NCBI GenBank assembly: GCA_001689445.1
Contig: LUJN01000039.1
Location: 755 to 24,767, forward strand
From: Bacteroidales bacterium M3
Lineage (GTDB): Bacteria > Bacteroidota > Bacteroidia > Bacteroidales > Muribaculaceae
Direction of reading: 5' to 3'
Length of the DNA stretch: 24,013 nt
Positions within the stretch are counted from its first letter, which is position 1, and each line of letters opens with the position of its first letter. Below the pieces are notes generated by a model. The model was not told where the DNA came from and did not search any database. It was given only the letters and a program-made list of their open reading frames with translations. Of this stretch, positions 1 to 8,590 are shown piece by piece. The position numbers were made by a program, and so were the translations under genes.

Positions 1-26
1 ACGTGCTACCATTACACCACAAGGCA
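1..26 (-). tRNA. tRNA 5' end, probably tRNA-Gln (partial, cut by window edge)
   Basis: Read on the minus strand, positions 26 to 1 give a 7-nt acceptor strand (TGCCTTG), then TG, then a D arm in which GTGT (positions 17-14) can pair with GCAC (positions 6-3) around the loop AATGGTA. This is the standard start of a bacterial tRNA. The first base is T (U1), a hallmark of tRNA-Gln in bacteria. The anticodon and 3' half lie outside the window, so the identity is an inference. Downstream of its 5' end lies about 195 bp of AT-rich spacer before metF. Confidence 0.6.
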
Positions 27-203
27 ATTGTTGTCGTTTGACGTGTGCAAAGGTACGCAACATTTTTTAATTGCCAAACTTTTTCTGAACTTTTTTGTCA
101 ATCGAAGCGATTTTTGTTGTTTTGTGGGCTTGGAGGTATGGCTGTCTCGTGATTTTTGGCGGGGTTTATGGCTCCGGAACTTCAAATTGTAGAAAAATAA
201 AGC

Positions 204-211
204 TAAATTTG
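204..211 (+). promoter_or_regulatory. Candidate Bacteroidetes -7 box upstream of metF
   Basis: TAAATTTG matches the Bacteroidetes -7 consensus TAnnTTTG and lies 10 nt before the metF start codon. No well-placed TTTG -33 element is seen about 20 nt upstream; the nearest TTG is at 187-189, which is too close. Transcription would start only a few bases before the start codon, giving a very short leader. Confidence 0.4.
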
Positions 212-221
212 CAGAAAAGAT

Positions 222-1184
222 ATGACGATGAAAATTACCGATATATTGGCGGCACACGACGGGACGGCGTTTTCGTTTGAAGTGCTGCCGCCGCTCAAGG
301 GTCGCGGAGTGGCGCAACTGTTCAAAAACATCGATGCGCTGAGGGAATTTGACCCGATGTATATCAACATCACAAGCCACAGAAGCGAACTCGTGTTCAA
401 AAGCACCCCCGACGGGCTTTACCAGCGTGTCTCCCAACGCTCGCGCCCCGGGACTGTCGCCGTAGCTGCAGCCATCCAACAACGTTATGGCATACCGGCA
501 GTGCCACATATCATATGCAGCGGATTCTCCAAGATGGAGACCGAATATGCCCTCATCGACCTCAACTTTCTCGGTATCACAAACATACTGCTGCTGCGCG
601 GCGACAAGGCGAAGCATGAAAGCTCCTTTATACCCAACGAAGGGGGGCACGCCCATGCCACGGAATTACAGGCACAAGTCAACGATTTCAACCGTGGCTA
701 CTTCATCGACGGGACCAAGATGGATATTGTGACAGGAGAGACATTCTGCTACGGCGTGGCCGGCTATCCCGAGAAGCATGAGGAAGCGCCAAACATCGAC
801 ATGGACATCCACTATCTGAAGCAGAAAGTGGACAATGGCGCGGAATATGTGGTCACGCAGCTGTTCTATGACAACCAGAAATATTTCTCCTTTGTCGACC
901 GTTGCCGCGCCGCAGGTATCAATGTGCCTATTATCCCCGGCATAAAGCCCATCTGCACCATGAAGCAGATGACCGTTCTGCCCAAGGTGTTCCATGTCGA
1001 CCTCCCGACTACCCTGTCGGACGAGCTGTTGAAATGCAAAAGCAACGACGATGCAAAGGCAGTCGGCATCGAATGGTGCATTAACCAGGTAAAGGAACTT
1101 ATAGCCGCCGGAGTGCCCAGCATACACTTCTATTCGCTCAACGCCACCGACAGTGTGCGCCAGATAGCCAAAGCCGTATATTGA
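222..1184 (+). CDS. metF: Methylenetetrahydrofolate reductase
   Basis: The gene encodes a 320-residue enzyme of one-carbon metabolism, the flavoprotein that reduces 5,10-methylene-THF to 5-methyl-THF for methionine synthesis. The start of the barrel is the family signature FSFEVLPPLKG (E. coli MetF has FEFFPP), followed by YINITSHRSE, the form seen in Bacteroidetes homologues. LLLRGDK near residue 127 fits the conserved LRGD segment at the folate/FAD site, and QLFYDN is near residue 215. Length is normal for a bacterial MetF (about 290-320). A second in-frame ATG at 228 (MKITDIL) is an equally good start because homologues often begin MK-hydrophobic. It heads a closely spaced plus-strand run (18 nt to the next gene), though the neighbours are replication, repair and haem genes rather than methionine genes. 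Confidence 0.95.
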   Translation: MTMKITDILAAHDGTAFSFEVLPPLKGRGVAQLFKNIDALREFDPMYINITSHRSELVFKSTPDGLYQRVSQRSRPGTVAVAAAIQQRYGIPAVPHIICSGFSKMETEYALIDLNFLGITNILLLRGDKAKHESSFIPNEGGHAHATELQAQVNDFNRGYFIDGTKMDIVTGETFCYGVAGYPEKHEEAPNIDMDIHYLKQKVDNGAEYVVTQLFYDNQKYFSFVDRCRAAGINVPIIPGIKPICTMKQMTVLPKVFHVDLPTTLSDELLKCKSNDDAKAVGIEWCINQVKELIAAGVPSIHFYSLNATDSVRQIAKAVY

Positions 1185-1202
1185 CCCATCATCAAGAGAG
1201 CG

Positions 1203-2324
1203 ATGAGATTTAGCGACATACCATCACATGAGGCAGTGAAACAACGTCTTCGGACGCTTGTCGACACCGACCGCATCCCCCATGCGCTGCTGTTGGAGGG
1301 CCCGACAGGAATAGGGAAATTTGCCCTCGCCCGCGCCACCGCACAATATATACACTGCGAAAACCGACATGACGGCGACAGCTGCGGCAAGTGCCCCTCG
1401 TGTCTGCAACACCAGTCGTTCAACCATATCGACACTCACTTTGTGTTTCCCGTAGTCAAGAAAAAGGCATCACGCGCCATCTCCGACGACTATATCGCCG
1501 AATGGCGCGACTATCTGACCGACTACCCGTATATGGACTTTGAGAAATGGCTGGCAGCCCTTGACAATCTCAACGCCCGTCCGCAGATATATGTCGACGA
1601 GAGCGAGGCATTGATACGCAAGCTAAACTTCACGTCACACTTCGCCAAATACAAGGTCGTGCTGCTTTGGCTCCCCGAGCGCATGAACGAGGAATGCTCC
1701 AACAAGCTGCTCAAACTTATCGAGGAGCCATATGCCGACACATTGTTTATCCTCGTGAGCGACAATCCCCGCGAGATACTCCCGACCATATACTCGCGCA
1801 CACAGCGCATCGAGATGCGTCGTCTGCCCGACGAGGTGATAGCACGCCAATTGTCACAAAAATACTCCATCGACCCGCGCGACGCCATGGCGATAGCCCA
1901 TAACGCCGAGGGCAACATGACAGCCGCCGAGCGCAACCTGTCGCAGGCCAAGGAGGGAAAACATTTTCTCGACCTCTTCATCAGCCTCATGCGTCTCGCC
2001 TATCAGCGCAAAGTCAGAGATCTGAAAGAGTGGAGCGTCGATGTCAGCGGACTTGGCCGCGAGCAGTGCATGAGATTCCTTGAATACGCACAACGGCTGT
2101 TGAGAGAAAATTTCATCTACAATCTCGGACAGCCGTCGCTCAACTACCTCAACCGAGATGAGGCGGCGTTCAGCGTCAAATTTGCCCGATTCATCAACGA
2201 GCGCAACGTCATGCAGCTTGTCGACGTGCTCAACCGCGCACAAATCGACATCGCCGGCAACGCCAACGCCAAAATCGTACTATTTGACATGACGATAAAG
2301 GTCATCCTGTTGCTCAAATCATAA
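1203..2324 (+). CDS. holB: DNA polymerase III delta' subunit (clamp-loader ATPase)
   Basis: This 373-residue AAA+ protein is the delta' subunit of the clamp loader, which opens and loads the sliding clamp at primer ends. Visible features are HALLLEGPTGIGK with a P-loop at residues 33-39, a four-cysteine zinc module (C52, C61, C64, C67, the last three spaced CGKCPSC), and NKLLKLIEEPYADTLFILVSDNP, the usual delta'/DnaX sensor-region sequence. It also has TIYSRTQRIEMRRL, the sensor 1/SRC-like segment with S-R-T-Q. The C-terminal collar domain is poorly conserved, as expected. The insert around residues 80-120 (FVFPVVKKKASRAI) is typical of Bacteroidetes homologues. It starts 18 nt after metF and ends 25 nt before the nuclease gene, so it is probably co-transcribed. 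E. coli delta' lacks a functional P-loop; here the loop looks intact. Confidence 0.92.
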   Translation: MRFSDIPSHEAVKQRLRTLVDTDRIPHALLLEGPTGIGKFALARATAQYIHCENRHDGDSCGKCPSCLQHQSFNHIDTHFVFPVVKKKASRAISDDYIAEWRDYLTDYPYMDFEKWLAALDNLNARPQIYVDESEALIRKLNFTSHFAKYKVVLLWLPERMNEECSNKLLKLIEEPYADTLFILVSDNPREILPTIYSRTQRIEMRRLPDEVIARQLSQKYSIDPRDAMAIAHNAEGNMTAAERNLSQAKEGKHFLDLFISLMRLAYQRKVRDLKEWSVDVSGLGREQCMRFLEYAQRLLRENFIYNLGQPSLNYLNRDEAAFSVKFARFINERNVMQLVDVLNRAQIDIAGNANAKIVLFDMTIKVILLLKS

Positions 2325-2349
2325 CCCTACCCCCTACCCTCATAATGAT

Positions 2350-5304
2350 ATGGATGCATTCCTAAGGCTTGTCGCACGCGCATATGCCCGAAACGAGGGA
2401 GCATCGCTCCATGACGTGTGCTTCGTGTTCCCAAACAAACGTAGCGGCACGTTTTTCCGCCACTTCCTCGGCGAGGAGATGGGCTACGCCTATATTGAGC
2501 CGGAGATAACTACCGTGAGCGATTTTGTCGCCTCATTCAGCGATGGCGTGGTGGCGACACGATTTGAACAACTGTTCATCCTCTACAACGAGTACCGCCG
2601 CATCCTGATCGAAAACGGCTCCGAGGATTTCTTTGATTTTGACCAGTTCCAGTTTTGGGGCGACATGCTGCTCAACGACTTCGGCGATGTCGACCGATAT
2701 CTCGTCGATCCCGAGCAACTGTTTGTAAACGTGCAGCGATACCGCGAGATAAAATCGGACTACCTCACCGATGAGCAACGCGAGATTATATCTCGCTATT
2801 GGGGCGATACGCGCCTTCAGGAATCAACCGAACACTTTTGGACGCATTTTCAGGGTGGCGAGCTTGTAGGCAAGGGTCCCAAAGGCTCATTTCTCCGTCT
2901 GTGGGAGATACTTCTCGAACTATATCAGGCGTTCCGGGCGCGGCTACAGGAGCATGGCCTCTGCTACGACGGAATGCTCTACCGCAATGCCGTCGAGCAT
3001 ATCCGTCACGCTGACCGTGACGAACTGCCGTTTCGCCGCGTCGTGTTTGTCGGGTTCAATGTCCTTTCAACCTCAGAGATAAAGATATTTGAACTGCTGA
3101 AAGCCCGAGACATCGCCGACTTCTACTGGGACTATAACTCTCCCGTGTTTGCCGCCGGAGAAAATCGCTCCACACGGTTTCTGAAAGAATACGTCGCCCA
3201 ATTCAAGCCGCGCTACACCCTTGACGAAACCCCGATAACCGAATTTCCAGATATACATATCATCGGAGTCCCCTCCGAAATAGCGCAAGCACAGGAGGTC
3301 TCGCGAATCATTTCCCAATTGGCCGCCGACGGAGAGATTGCCGACCTATCCAACGCCATCGACACCGCCATCGCGCTCCCCGACGAGAACCTGTTTATCC
3401 CCCTGCTCCACGCGTTGCCTCCCGAAGCCGGTACAATAAATGTCACCATGGGCTATCCCCTGAAATACTCCTCCGTGGCATCACTCATAAGCGATGTCGT
3501 GTCGATGCAGCTGCGGTCGCGGTTTGTCAAGGGGGAACTGCTATATTACTACGAGGATATATCCAACTTGTTGAAACACCCCTTTGTCCAGGCCATAGCC
3601 TCGGCCGAGGCTGCCGAGATACTGGAGGGGATGGAGCGGAAAAGGCGGTTCAATATCCCCGCATCGGAGCTTACCGGGCTTTATCCACGGCTCTCCCCCC
3701 TGCTGTCGGCGGTGCGCGACACCTCCTCCACCACCGAGATTTTCGACTACATGTCGCAGCTGCTTGACTTTATCTACCGTAACCTGCCGGGAGAGGAAGG
3801 CGAGGAGCAGCACGCCTCCATCGACAGGGGATTTATCGTACGATATATCCAGGCACTCGGCGAGCTGCGCCAATCAGTAGAGAAGTTTGGCATAACGATG
3901 CACGAGAAGACCTTCTTCCAGATACTTGAACGAGCCATAAGCTCCGAGACGGTCAACTTCACCGGTGAGCCATTGCGCGGCCTGCAGGTGATGGGAGTCC
4001 TTGAGACCCGTGCGCTCACATTTGACAACGTGATAATCCTGTCGATGAACGAGCGAGTGTTCCCACGCAAGCACTACTCGCGGTCGCTCATCCCCAACGC
4101 CCTGCGTCACGGTTACGGCATGGCGACAATCGACTTTCAGGAATGTATCTACGCCTACTATTTCTACCGCCTCATATCGCGGGCCAAGAACGTATACCTG
4201 CTGTATGATTCCCGCAACTCGGGAGTCAAGAGCGGCGAGCCCTCCCGCTATATCCAACAGCTGCTCTACCTCCACCCCAATCCGCGCTACAGCCTGCATC
4301 GTGAGACCAAATTCTTCAATATCGGACAGTCGCAGGAAAGCGAAATAGTCATCCCGAAGACACCCGAGATAATGGCCCGTCTCCGACGTTACACGACCGA
4401 AGGCTCGGGCAAATTCTTGTCGGCAAGCGCCATCAACCAGTACATCAACTGCCCGTTGGAGTTTTACCTTGAAAAGGTGCTCGACCTGCATGTGCCTGAT
4501 GAGGTGACAGAGTATATGGACAGCAGCACCTACGGGACTATCGTCCATGAGGTGGCCCAGAAGCTCTATGAGTCGCTACGCGGTGACCGTGACGAGGTGG
4601 TGGTCACCAAGGAACTGTTGCGCCGGCTGCAACACAGCCGTCAGCGCATCGAGAGGGAAATCACCCGCTCGGTCAACGAGCACTTCAACAAGCTCGGCGA
4701 GGAGGACTACACCCCCCTTGACGGCGAGGCCAAGGTGCTCGGGATCGTTATGGCCGAGTTTATCGTCAGTATGCTACGCGCCGAAGAGGCGTTTGCACCA
4801 TTCGCATTTATCGAAGGGGAGCTGAAAATCGAGCGACGGTGGAAAATCACAGATGACATCACAATCAACATCAAGCAGTACATCGACCGCCTCGATCGCC
4901 TCGAAAGCACGGGGCTGCTGCGTGTTGTCGACTACAAGACCGGCGGCGACCGCAACGACGCCCGTGAAATCGGGCAATTTTTTGACAGTACGCTACCCGA
5001 CCGCCGCAAGGCCCTGTTGCAACTATTCATATACTGCAATGTCCTTGCCGATGAGCGCAATATCCCCGAGCACCCTATCCAGCCGGTGCTCTACCTACTG
5101 AAAACGGTTGCGACCAAGGGTCTCGCCCCTGTCAAAATACAAGGGGAAGAGGTGATGGACTACCGCAAATACAATGATGAGTTCATGGCACGGTTTCGCG
5201 CGGTGATAACGGAGATGTTCGACCCCGCCACTCCTTTCCGCCCCGCCTGTGACGACCATGCCTGCAAATATTGCAAATTCAAGGGCATCTGCAACAAATC
5301 ATAA
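2350..5304 (+). CDS. AddB/RecB-like PD-(D/E)XK nuclease, double-strand break repair
   Basis: A 984-residue protein of the AddB-like family found in Bacteroidetes, expected to work with a UvrD/AddA-type helicase-nuclease in resecting double-strand breaks. The N terminus carries CFVFPNKRSGTFF, which aligns with the region just after the P-loop in true AddB; no Walker A motif is visible. The nuclease domain begins near residue 695 (SASAINQYINCPLEFYLE) and continues through YGTIVHEVAQKLYE near 727. The catalytic DYKTGG is near residue 858. The C terminus has CDDHACKYCKFKGIC. The cysteine in NCPLEFY and the three C-terminal ones (CxxCx5C) match the iron-sulphur staple of AddB nucleases. No AddA-type partner is in the window. 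Internal minus-strand frames are shadows. Confidence 0.9.
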   Translation: MDAFLRLVARAYARNEGASLHDVCFVFPNKRSGTFFRHFLGEEMGYAYIEPEITTVSDFVASFSDGVVATRFEQLFILYNEYRRILIENGSEDFFDFDQFQFWGDMLLNDFGDVDRYLVDPEQLFVNVQRYREIKSDYLTDEQREIISRYWGDTRLQESTEHFWTHFQGGELVGKGPKGSFLRLWEILLELYQAFRARLQEHGLCYDGMLYRNAVEHIRHADRDELPFRRVVFVGFNVLSTSEIKIFELLKARDIADFYWDYNSPVFAAGENRSTRFLKEYVAQFKPRYTLDETPITEFPDIHIIGVPSEIAQAQEVSRIISQLAADGEIADLSNAIDTAIALPDENLFIPLLHALPPEAGTINVTMGYPLKYSSVASLISDVVSMQLRSRFVKGELLYYYEDISNLLKHPFVQAIASAEAAEILEGMERKRRFNIPASELTGLYPRLSPLLSAVRDTSSTTEIFDYMSQLLDFIYRNLPGEEGEEQHASIDRGFIVRYIQALGELRQSVEKFGITMHEKTFFQILERAISSETVNFTGEPLRGLQVMGVLETRALTFDNVIILSMNERVFPRKHYSRSLIPNALRHGYGMATIDFQECIYAYYFYRLISRAKNVYLLYDSRNSGVKSGEPSRYIQQLLYLHPNPRYSLHRETKFFNIGQSQESEIVIPKTPEIMARLRRYTTEGSGKFLSASAINQYINCPLEFYLEKVLDLHVPDEVTEYMDSSTYGTIVHEVAQKLYESLRGDRDEVVVTKELLRRLQHSRQRIEREITRSVNEHFNKLGEEDYTPLDGEAKVLGIVMAEFIVSMLRAEEAFAPFAFIEGELKIERRWKITDDITINIKQYIDRLDRLESTGLLRVVDYKTGGDRNDAREIGQFFDSTLPDRRKALLQLFIYCNVLADERNIPEHPIQPVLYLLKTVATKGLAPVKIQGEEVMDYRKYNDEFMARFRAVITEMFDPATPFRPACDDHACKYCKFKGICNKS

Positions 5305-5313
5305 CCCTCGGCC

Positions 5314-6414
5314 ATGGCAGGATTATACGTTCACATACCGTTTTGCAGGTCAAAGTGTGCCTACTGCGACTTCTATTCAACCCCACGAATGGAGCGGATG
5401 GAGGAATATGTCGATGCACTGATTGCGGAATACGCCCTGCGCCGTGATGAAGTCGGGGAAAGTTTCACCACTCTCTACATCGGAGGTGGAACGCCATCGG
5501 CACTCCCCTCCCCGCTGCTCGGACGACTACTTGATGCCCTCATCCGACCCGGAATGGAGGAAATCACCATAGAAGCCAACCCCGATGACATGACACGGAC
5601 ATATGCCCGCGACATCTCATCAATGGGCGTCAACAGGGTGAGCATGGGTTTTCAGTCGATGATTGACGCGGAATTGCAGTCGGTGGGTCGTCGGCACACC
5701 TCCCGACAGTCGATAGAGGCGGTCGCTGCCCTACGTGACTGCGGCATCGGCAACATAAGCGGCGACCTCATCTACGGGCTTCCGACACAAACGCCCGAGA
5801 GCTGGAGACAGTCAGTGGAGGCCGTCATGTCGATGGAATTGCCCCACCTGTCGGCCTACTCGCTGTCATATGAACCGGGAACACGACTCTCGGCAATGCT
5901 CACCGCCGGAAAGATACAGGAACTTGACGATGAGACATGCGGAGAGATGTACGGCATCCTGTGCAAAGCAGCCAAAAGCCACGGTTACGAGCATTACGAG
6001 ATATCCAACCTCTCACGCCCGGGCTACCGCTCAAGACACAACAGTTCCTACTGGGACTATACCCCCTATCTCGGTCTTGGCTGTGCGGCACACAGCTTTG
6101 ACGGCAGCGTGCGACGCTACAACCCGTCAAACCTGAAAGCCTATCTTGATAGCATCACAAAGAGGAAATCCTGCTACATCTCTGAACAGGAGACCGACAC
6201 CGACCGCTACAACGACTATATCATCACCGCACTGCGCACTTCCGACGGCATAGACCTCGGCAAGATGTCGCGGTGGTTTGACCCCGCACAGCTCATGGCT
6301 GCCGCCAAGCCGTTTTTGGAGAGGGGCACTTTACGGCGCGAGGACGACAGGATATACTTCCCGGAAGAAGCATGGCTCATATCCGACGGCGTGCTACGGG
6401 AGCTGATTATCTGA
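5314..6414 (+). CDS. hemW: Radical SAM haem chaperone HemW
   Basis: A 366-residue radical SAM protein of the HemW group, formerly annotated as oxygen-independent coproporphyrinogen oxidase. HemW proteins bind haem and are thought to deliver it to respiratory enzymes. GLYVHIPFCRSKCAYCDFYS at the N terminus holds the CxxxCxxC 4Fe-4S/SAM motif (C11, C15, C18). YIGGGTPS and EANPDD follow as expected, and GVNRVSMGFQSM and GDLIYGLPTQT are core barrel strands. RHNSSYWDYTPYLGLGCAAHS matches the HemW-type HNxxYW segment linked to haem binding. There is no long N-terminal extension with the extra cysteine arrangement of HemN, and the length fits HemW. It starts 9 nt after the nuclease gene. The C-terminal DNA-binding-like HemN_C region is present (YNDYIITALRTSDGIDL). 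Confidence 0.93.
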   Translation: MAGLYVHIPFCRSKCAYCDFYSTPRMERMEEYVDALIAEYALRRDEVGESFTTLYIGGGTPSALPSPLLGRLLDALIRPGMEEITIEANPDDMTRTYARDISSMGVNRVSMGFQSMIDAELQSVGRRHTSRQSIEAVAALRDCGIGNISGDLIYGLPTQTPESWRQSVEAVMSMELPHLSAYSLSYEPGTRLSAMLTAGKIQELDDETCGEMYGILCKAAKSHGYEHYEISNLSRPGYRSRHNSSYWDYTPYLGLGCAAHSFDGSVRRYNPSNLKAYLDSITKRKSCYISEQETDTDRYNDYIITALRTSDGIDLGKMSRWFDPAQLMAAAKPFLERGTLRREDDRIYFPEEAWLISDGVLRELII

Positions 6415-6452
6415 TTATAGACAATAATGGAGTATATGCACACGTTTGACCA

Positions 6453-7148
6453 ATGAAATTAAGAGATATGAGAAAGATAGTTTTTGCCATTATCACCATA
6501 TTGTCCGCATCTGTAAATATTCAGGCGCGCACTAATGCCACTGTCGAGGTTACCGGTACGGCGACAATCAATGTGGTGCCTGACCGCATCACGGTAGAGA
6601 TCGGGATGGAGGAATATTTCCGCCATAAAGCCAATGGCGACAGCGTGTTGGTGCCCATGTCCGAAATCGAGAAGGATATCCGATCGCTGCTGAGTAGGGA
6701 GAATATTCCCGAGTCATCCATAACGGTATCAGAAGTAGGCAGTTATGCCGACCGTTCAAAATCGCGCGCCCTGCTTATGTCGAAGACGTTGAATGTAGTG
6801 CTGACCGACTTGAGCGAGCTCGATAACCTTGCTTCAAAAATCGGTGGCGAAGGGGTAAAAAACTTTATGTTGTGCCGCATCGACAACAGTGATATGGATA
6901 TCTATAACCGCCAAGGACTCAAGGCAGCCCTCGATGCCGCCCGCTCTAAAGCCGAATTCATCGCCGCCAATGAGAAACTCGAAATTTGCGGACCGATTGA
7001 AATCATAGAAAACGGTCCGAATTATTACGAATCCCCCTCCTTCAGCAATGTACAGATGCAATACGACGGTGGAAGCGGCATGGACTCAATGCGCCGAATC
7101 GTGAGGCGTTACAGCGTCAAAGTGAAATACTCGGCCTCCTCAAAATAA
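6453..7148 (+). CDS. SIMPL domain-containing (DUF541) exported protein
   Basis: A 231-residue protein with an N-terminal signal sequence (MRKIVFAIITILSASVNIQA), so it is probably periplasmic or a surface protein. The mature part starts with TNATVEVTGTATINVVPDRITVEIGM, the opening strand of SIMPL/DUF541 domains, where a V-P-D segment is diagnostic. Further matches are SITVSEVGSYADRS, NVVLTDLSELDNLASKI and the C-terminal RRYSVKVKYSA strand. SIMPL proteins have no firmly assigned biochemical role. The ATG at 6468 (MRKIVFA), which has AAGAGA just before it, gives a cleaner signal peptide than 6453 and may be the true start. It lies 38 nt after hemW and converges with rlmH, 42 nt away. Confidence 0.85.
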   Translation: MKLRDMRKIVFAIITILSASVNIQARTNATVEVTGTATINVVPDRITVEIGMEEYFRHKANGDSVLVPMSEIEKDIRSLLSRENIPESSITVSEVGSYADRSKSRALLMSKTLNVVLTDLSELDNLASKIGGEGVKNFMLCRIDNSDMDIYNRQGLKAALDAARSKAEFIAANEKLEICGPIEIIENGPNYYESPSFSNVQMQYDGGSGMDSMRRIVRRYSVKVKYSASSK

Positions 7149-7190
7149 GTATTAGAGGGTGTTTAATAATTGGAAAACATAAGAGGGAGT

Positions 7191-7664
7191 TTAGTCGTGA
7201 TGATACGGTTCTCCGCGCATTATGGTCATCGCTCGGTATATCTGCTCGACAAAAAATAGCCTCACCATCTCGTGGGAGAATGTCATCCTCGACAGCGACA
7301 GCTTGTCATCGGCCCGCGCATACATCTCCGGCGAGAATCCGTAAGGACCGCCTATCACAAAAATCAGCTGGCGCGACACGACATGCATCTTGGCCGCGAT
7401 ATATTCCGAAAATCCGCGCGAGGTCATCTCCTTGCCGCGCTCGTCGAGCAGCACCACATAGTCGCCAGGCTGCATGGCCGACATGAAAGCCTCGCCCTCC
7501 ATCGCCTTCTGCCGCTCCTCGGTGAGTGACCTCGTATTCTTGATGTCAGGCAAAATCTTGAACTCAAACGGCACATAATGGCCTATGCGCTTGACGTAGC
7601 CCTCGATACCCTCACGCAGGTAGGAGGTGCCGGTTTTGCCTATGGCGAGCAGGGTGATTTTCAT
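7191..7664 (-). CDS. rlmH: 23S rRNA (pseudouridine1915-N3)-methyltransferase RlmH
   Basis: This 157-residue SPOUT-class methyltransferase modifies pseudouridine 1915 in helix 69 of 23S rRNA, acting on the assembled 70S ribosome. It starts MKITLLAIGKTG. DYVVLLDERGKEMTS is the conserved L-D-E-R-G-K segment. LIFVIGGPYGF forms part of the SAM-binding trefoil knot, and the C terminus is LSLSRMTFSHEMVRLFFVEQIYRA followed by GEPYHHD, which is almost invariant across RlmH proteins. The length matches the family (about 155-160). It is divergent from nadC, with a shared 69-bp promoter region. Confidence 0.97.
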   Translation of the reverse strand: MKITLLAIGKTGTSYLREGIEGYVKRIGHYVPFEFKILPDIKNTRSLTEERQKAMEGEAFMSAMQPGDYVVLLDERGKEMTSRGFSEYIAAKMHVVSRQLIFVIGGPYGFSPEMYARADDKLSLSRMTFSHEMVRLFFVEQIYRAMTIMRGEPYHHD

Positions 7665-7672
7665 TTATATCG

Positions 7673-7704
7673 TTTGTTTGGGTGGGGATATATGATTACT
7701 TTTG
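7673..7704 (+). promoter_or_regulatory. nadC promoter, full Bacteroidetes consensus
   Basis: TTTG at 7673-7676 and TACTTTTG at 7697-7704 are separated by 20 nt, an exact fit to the Bacteroidetes primary sigma-factor pattern TTTG-N19-21-TAnnTTTG. The nadC start codon is at 7734, giving a leader of roughly 20-25 nt. The -7 box is the left arm of a perfect 10-bp inverted repeat (7695-7704 and 7707-7716, spacer CA). Confidence 0.75.
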
Positions 7705-7706
7705 CA

Positions 7707-7714
7707 CAAAAGTA
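7707..7714 (-). promoter_or_regulatory. rlmH -7 box, mirror image of the nadC box
   Basis: Read on the minus strand this is TACTTTTG, identical to the nadC -7 box and separated from it by only two bases. It lies 43-50 nt upstream of the rlmH start codon, so the leader would be about 35 nt. The matching -33 element is weak: GAAA at 7737-7740 reads TTTC on the minus strand, with a 22-nt spacer. The site overlaps the opposite promoter, so RNA polymerase probably cannot occupy both. Confidence 0.5.
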
Positions 7715-7733
7715 ATTAAAATTCATCATAGTC

Positions 7734-8579
7734 ATGGAAACAAGAGACCAACTTATTGACGACCTGCTCACCTTGGCGTTTGCCGAGGATGTAGGCGACG
7801 GCGACCATACCACCCTCAGCACCATCCCCGAGTCGGAGACAGGCAAGCAACGCCTTATAGTCAAGGAAGCCGGCACACTCGCCGGAGTGGAGATTGCACG
7901 CAAGGTGTTTGAGAAGTTTGACCCGACACTCAAGATGACCGTATATATCAACGACGGTGCCGAGGTGAAGCCCGGCGACATAGCCTTTGAGGTGGAGGGC
8001 AAAGTGCGCTCGCTGCTCCAGACCGAGCGCGTGATGCTCAATATCATGCAGCGCATGAGCGGCATTGCCACCGTCACCAAGAAATACCAGGATCGTCTTG
8101 CCGGGCTTAAGACCAAGGTGCTCGACACCCGCAAGACCACCCCGGGGATGCGTATGCTTGAAAAGGAGGCTGTCAAGATTGGCGGCGGCTGCAACCATCG
8201 CATCGGCCTGTTTGACATGATACTCATAAAGGACAACCACGTTGACTTTGCCGGAGGCATAAAGGAAGCTGTAGCAGCCGCCAAGAAATATCTTGCCGAG
8301 ACAGGCAAGGATCTCAAAATCGAAGTCGAGGTGCGCAACACAGAGGAGATCAATCAGGCTCTTGAAGCGGGCGTTGACCGCATAATGCTCGACAACTTCA
8401 CCCCCGAGCGCACCCGCGAGGCCGTGAAACTCATCAACGGCCGCACGGAGATTGAATCCTCCGGAGGCATCACCTACGATACACTGCGCGACTATGCCGA
8501 ATGTGGCGTAGACTTCATATCGGTCGGCGCACTGACCCACTCGGTAAAGGGTCTCGACATGAGTTTCAAAGCCTGTTGA
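7734..8579 (+). CDS. nadC: Nicotinate-nucleotide pyrophosphorylase (carboxylating), quinolinate phosphoribosyltransferase
   Basis: The 281-residue enzyme makes nicotinate mononucleotide from quinolinate and PRPP in de novo NAD synthesis, releasing CO2. The N-terminal segment has EDVGDGDHTT, typical of NadC. Next come VMLNIMQRMSGIAT, VLDTRKTTPGMR (substrate-binding D-T-R-K-T), GGCNHRIGLFDMILIKDNH, IEVEVRN, RIMLDNF and IESSGGI, in the family order. The final SVGALTHS is the phosphate-binding end of the barrel. Length is normal. nadA and nadB are not in the window, so the gene appears to be transcribed alone. It converges with the HAD gene across a structured 307-bp element. Confidence 0.97.
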   Translation: METRDQLIDDLLTLAFAEDVGDGDHTTLSTIPESETGKQRLIVKEAGTLAGVEIARKVFEKFDPTLKMTVYINDGAEVKPGDIAFEVEGKVRSLLQTERVMLNIMQRMSGIATVTKKYQDRLAGLKTKVLDTRKTTPGMRMLEKEAVKIGGGCNHRIGLFDMILIKDNHVDFAGGIKEAVAAAKKYLAETGKDLKIEVEVRNTEEINQALEAGVDRIMLDNFTPERTREAVKLINGRTEIESSGGITYDTLRDYAECGVDFISVGALTHSVKGLDMSFKAC

Positions 8580-8590
8580 CATAGACATAC

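Noticed and set aside
1..221. Integration site at the tRNA on the left edge
   Set aside because: No direct repeat of the tRNA 3' end, no integrase, and the neighbouring genes are core metabolism.
185..221. SAM or other riboswitch before metF
   Set aside because: The gap is short and AT-rich, with no conserved stems. The predicted transcript start lies only a few bases before the start codon.
12..656. A 214-residue minus-strand frame over the start of metF
   Set aside because: It overlaps the clear MetF coding region and the tRNA, and shows no protein family signature.
3874..4548. A 224-residue minus-strand frame inside the nuclease gene
   Set aside because: Antisense shadow of the AddB-like gene; no domain and no start context.
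7716..8588. A 290-residue minus-strand frame opposite nadC
   Set aside because: Complete shadow of nadC, which has all family motifs in order on the plus strand.
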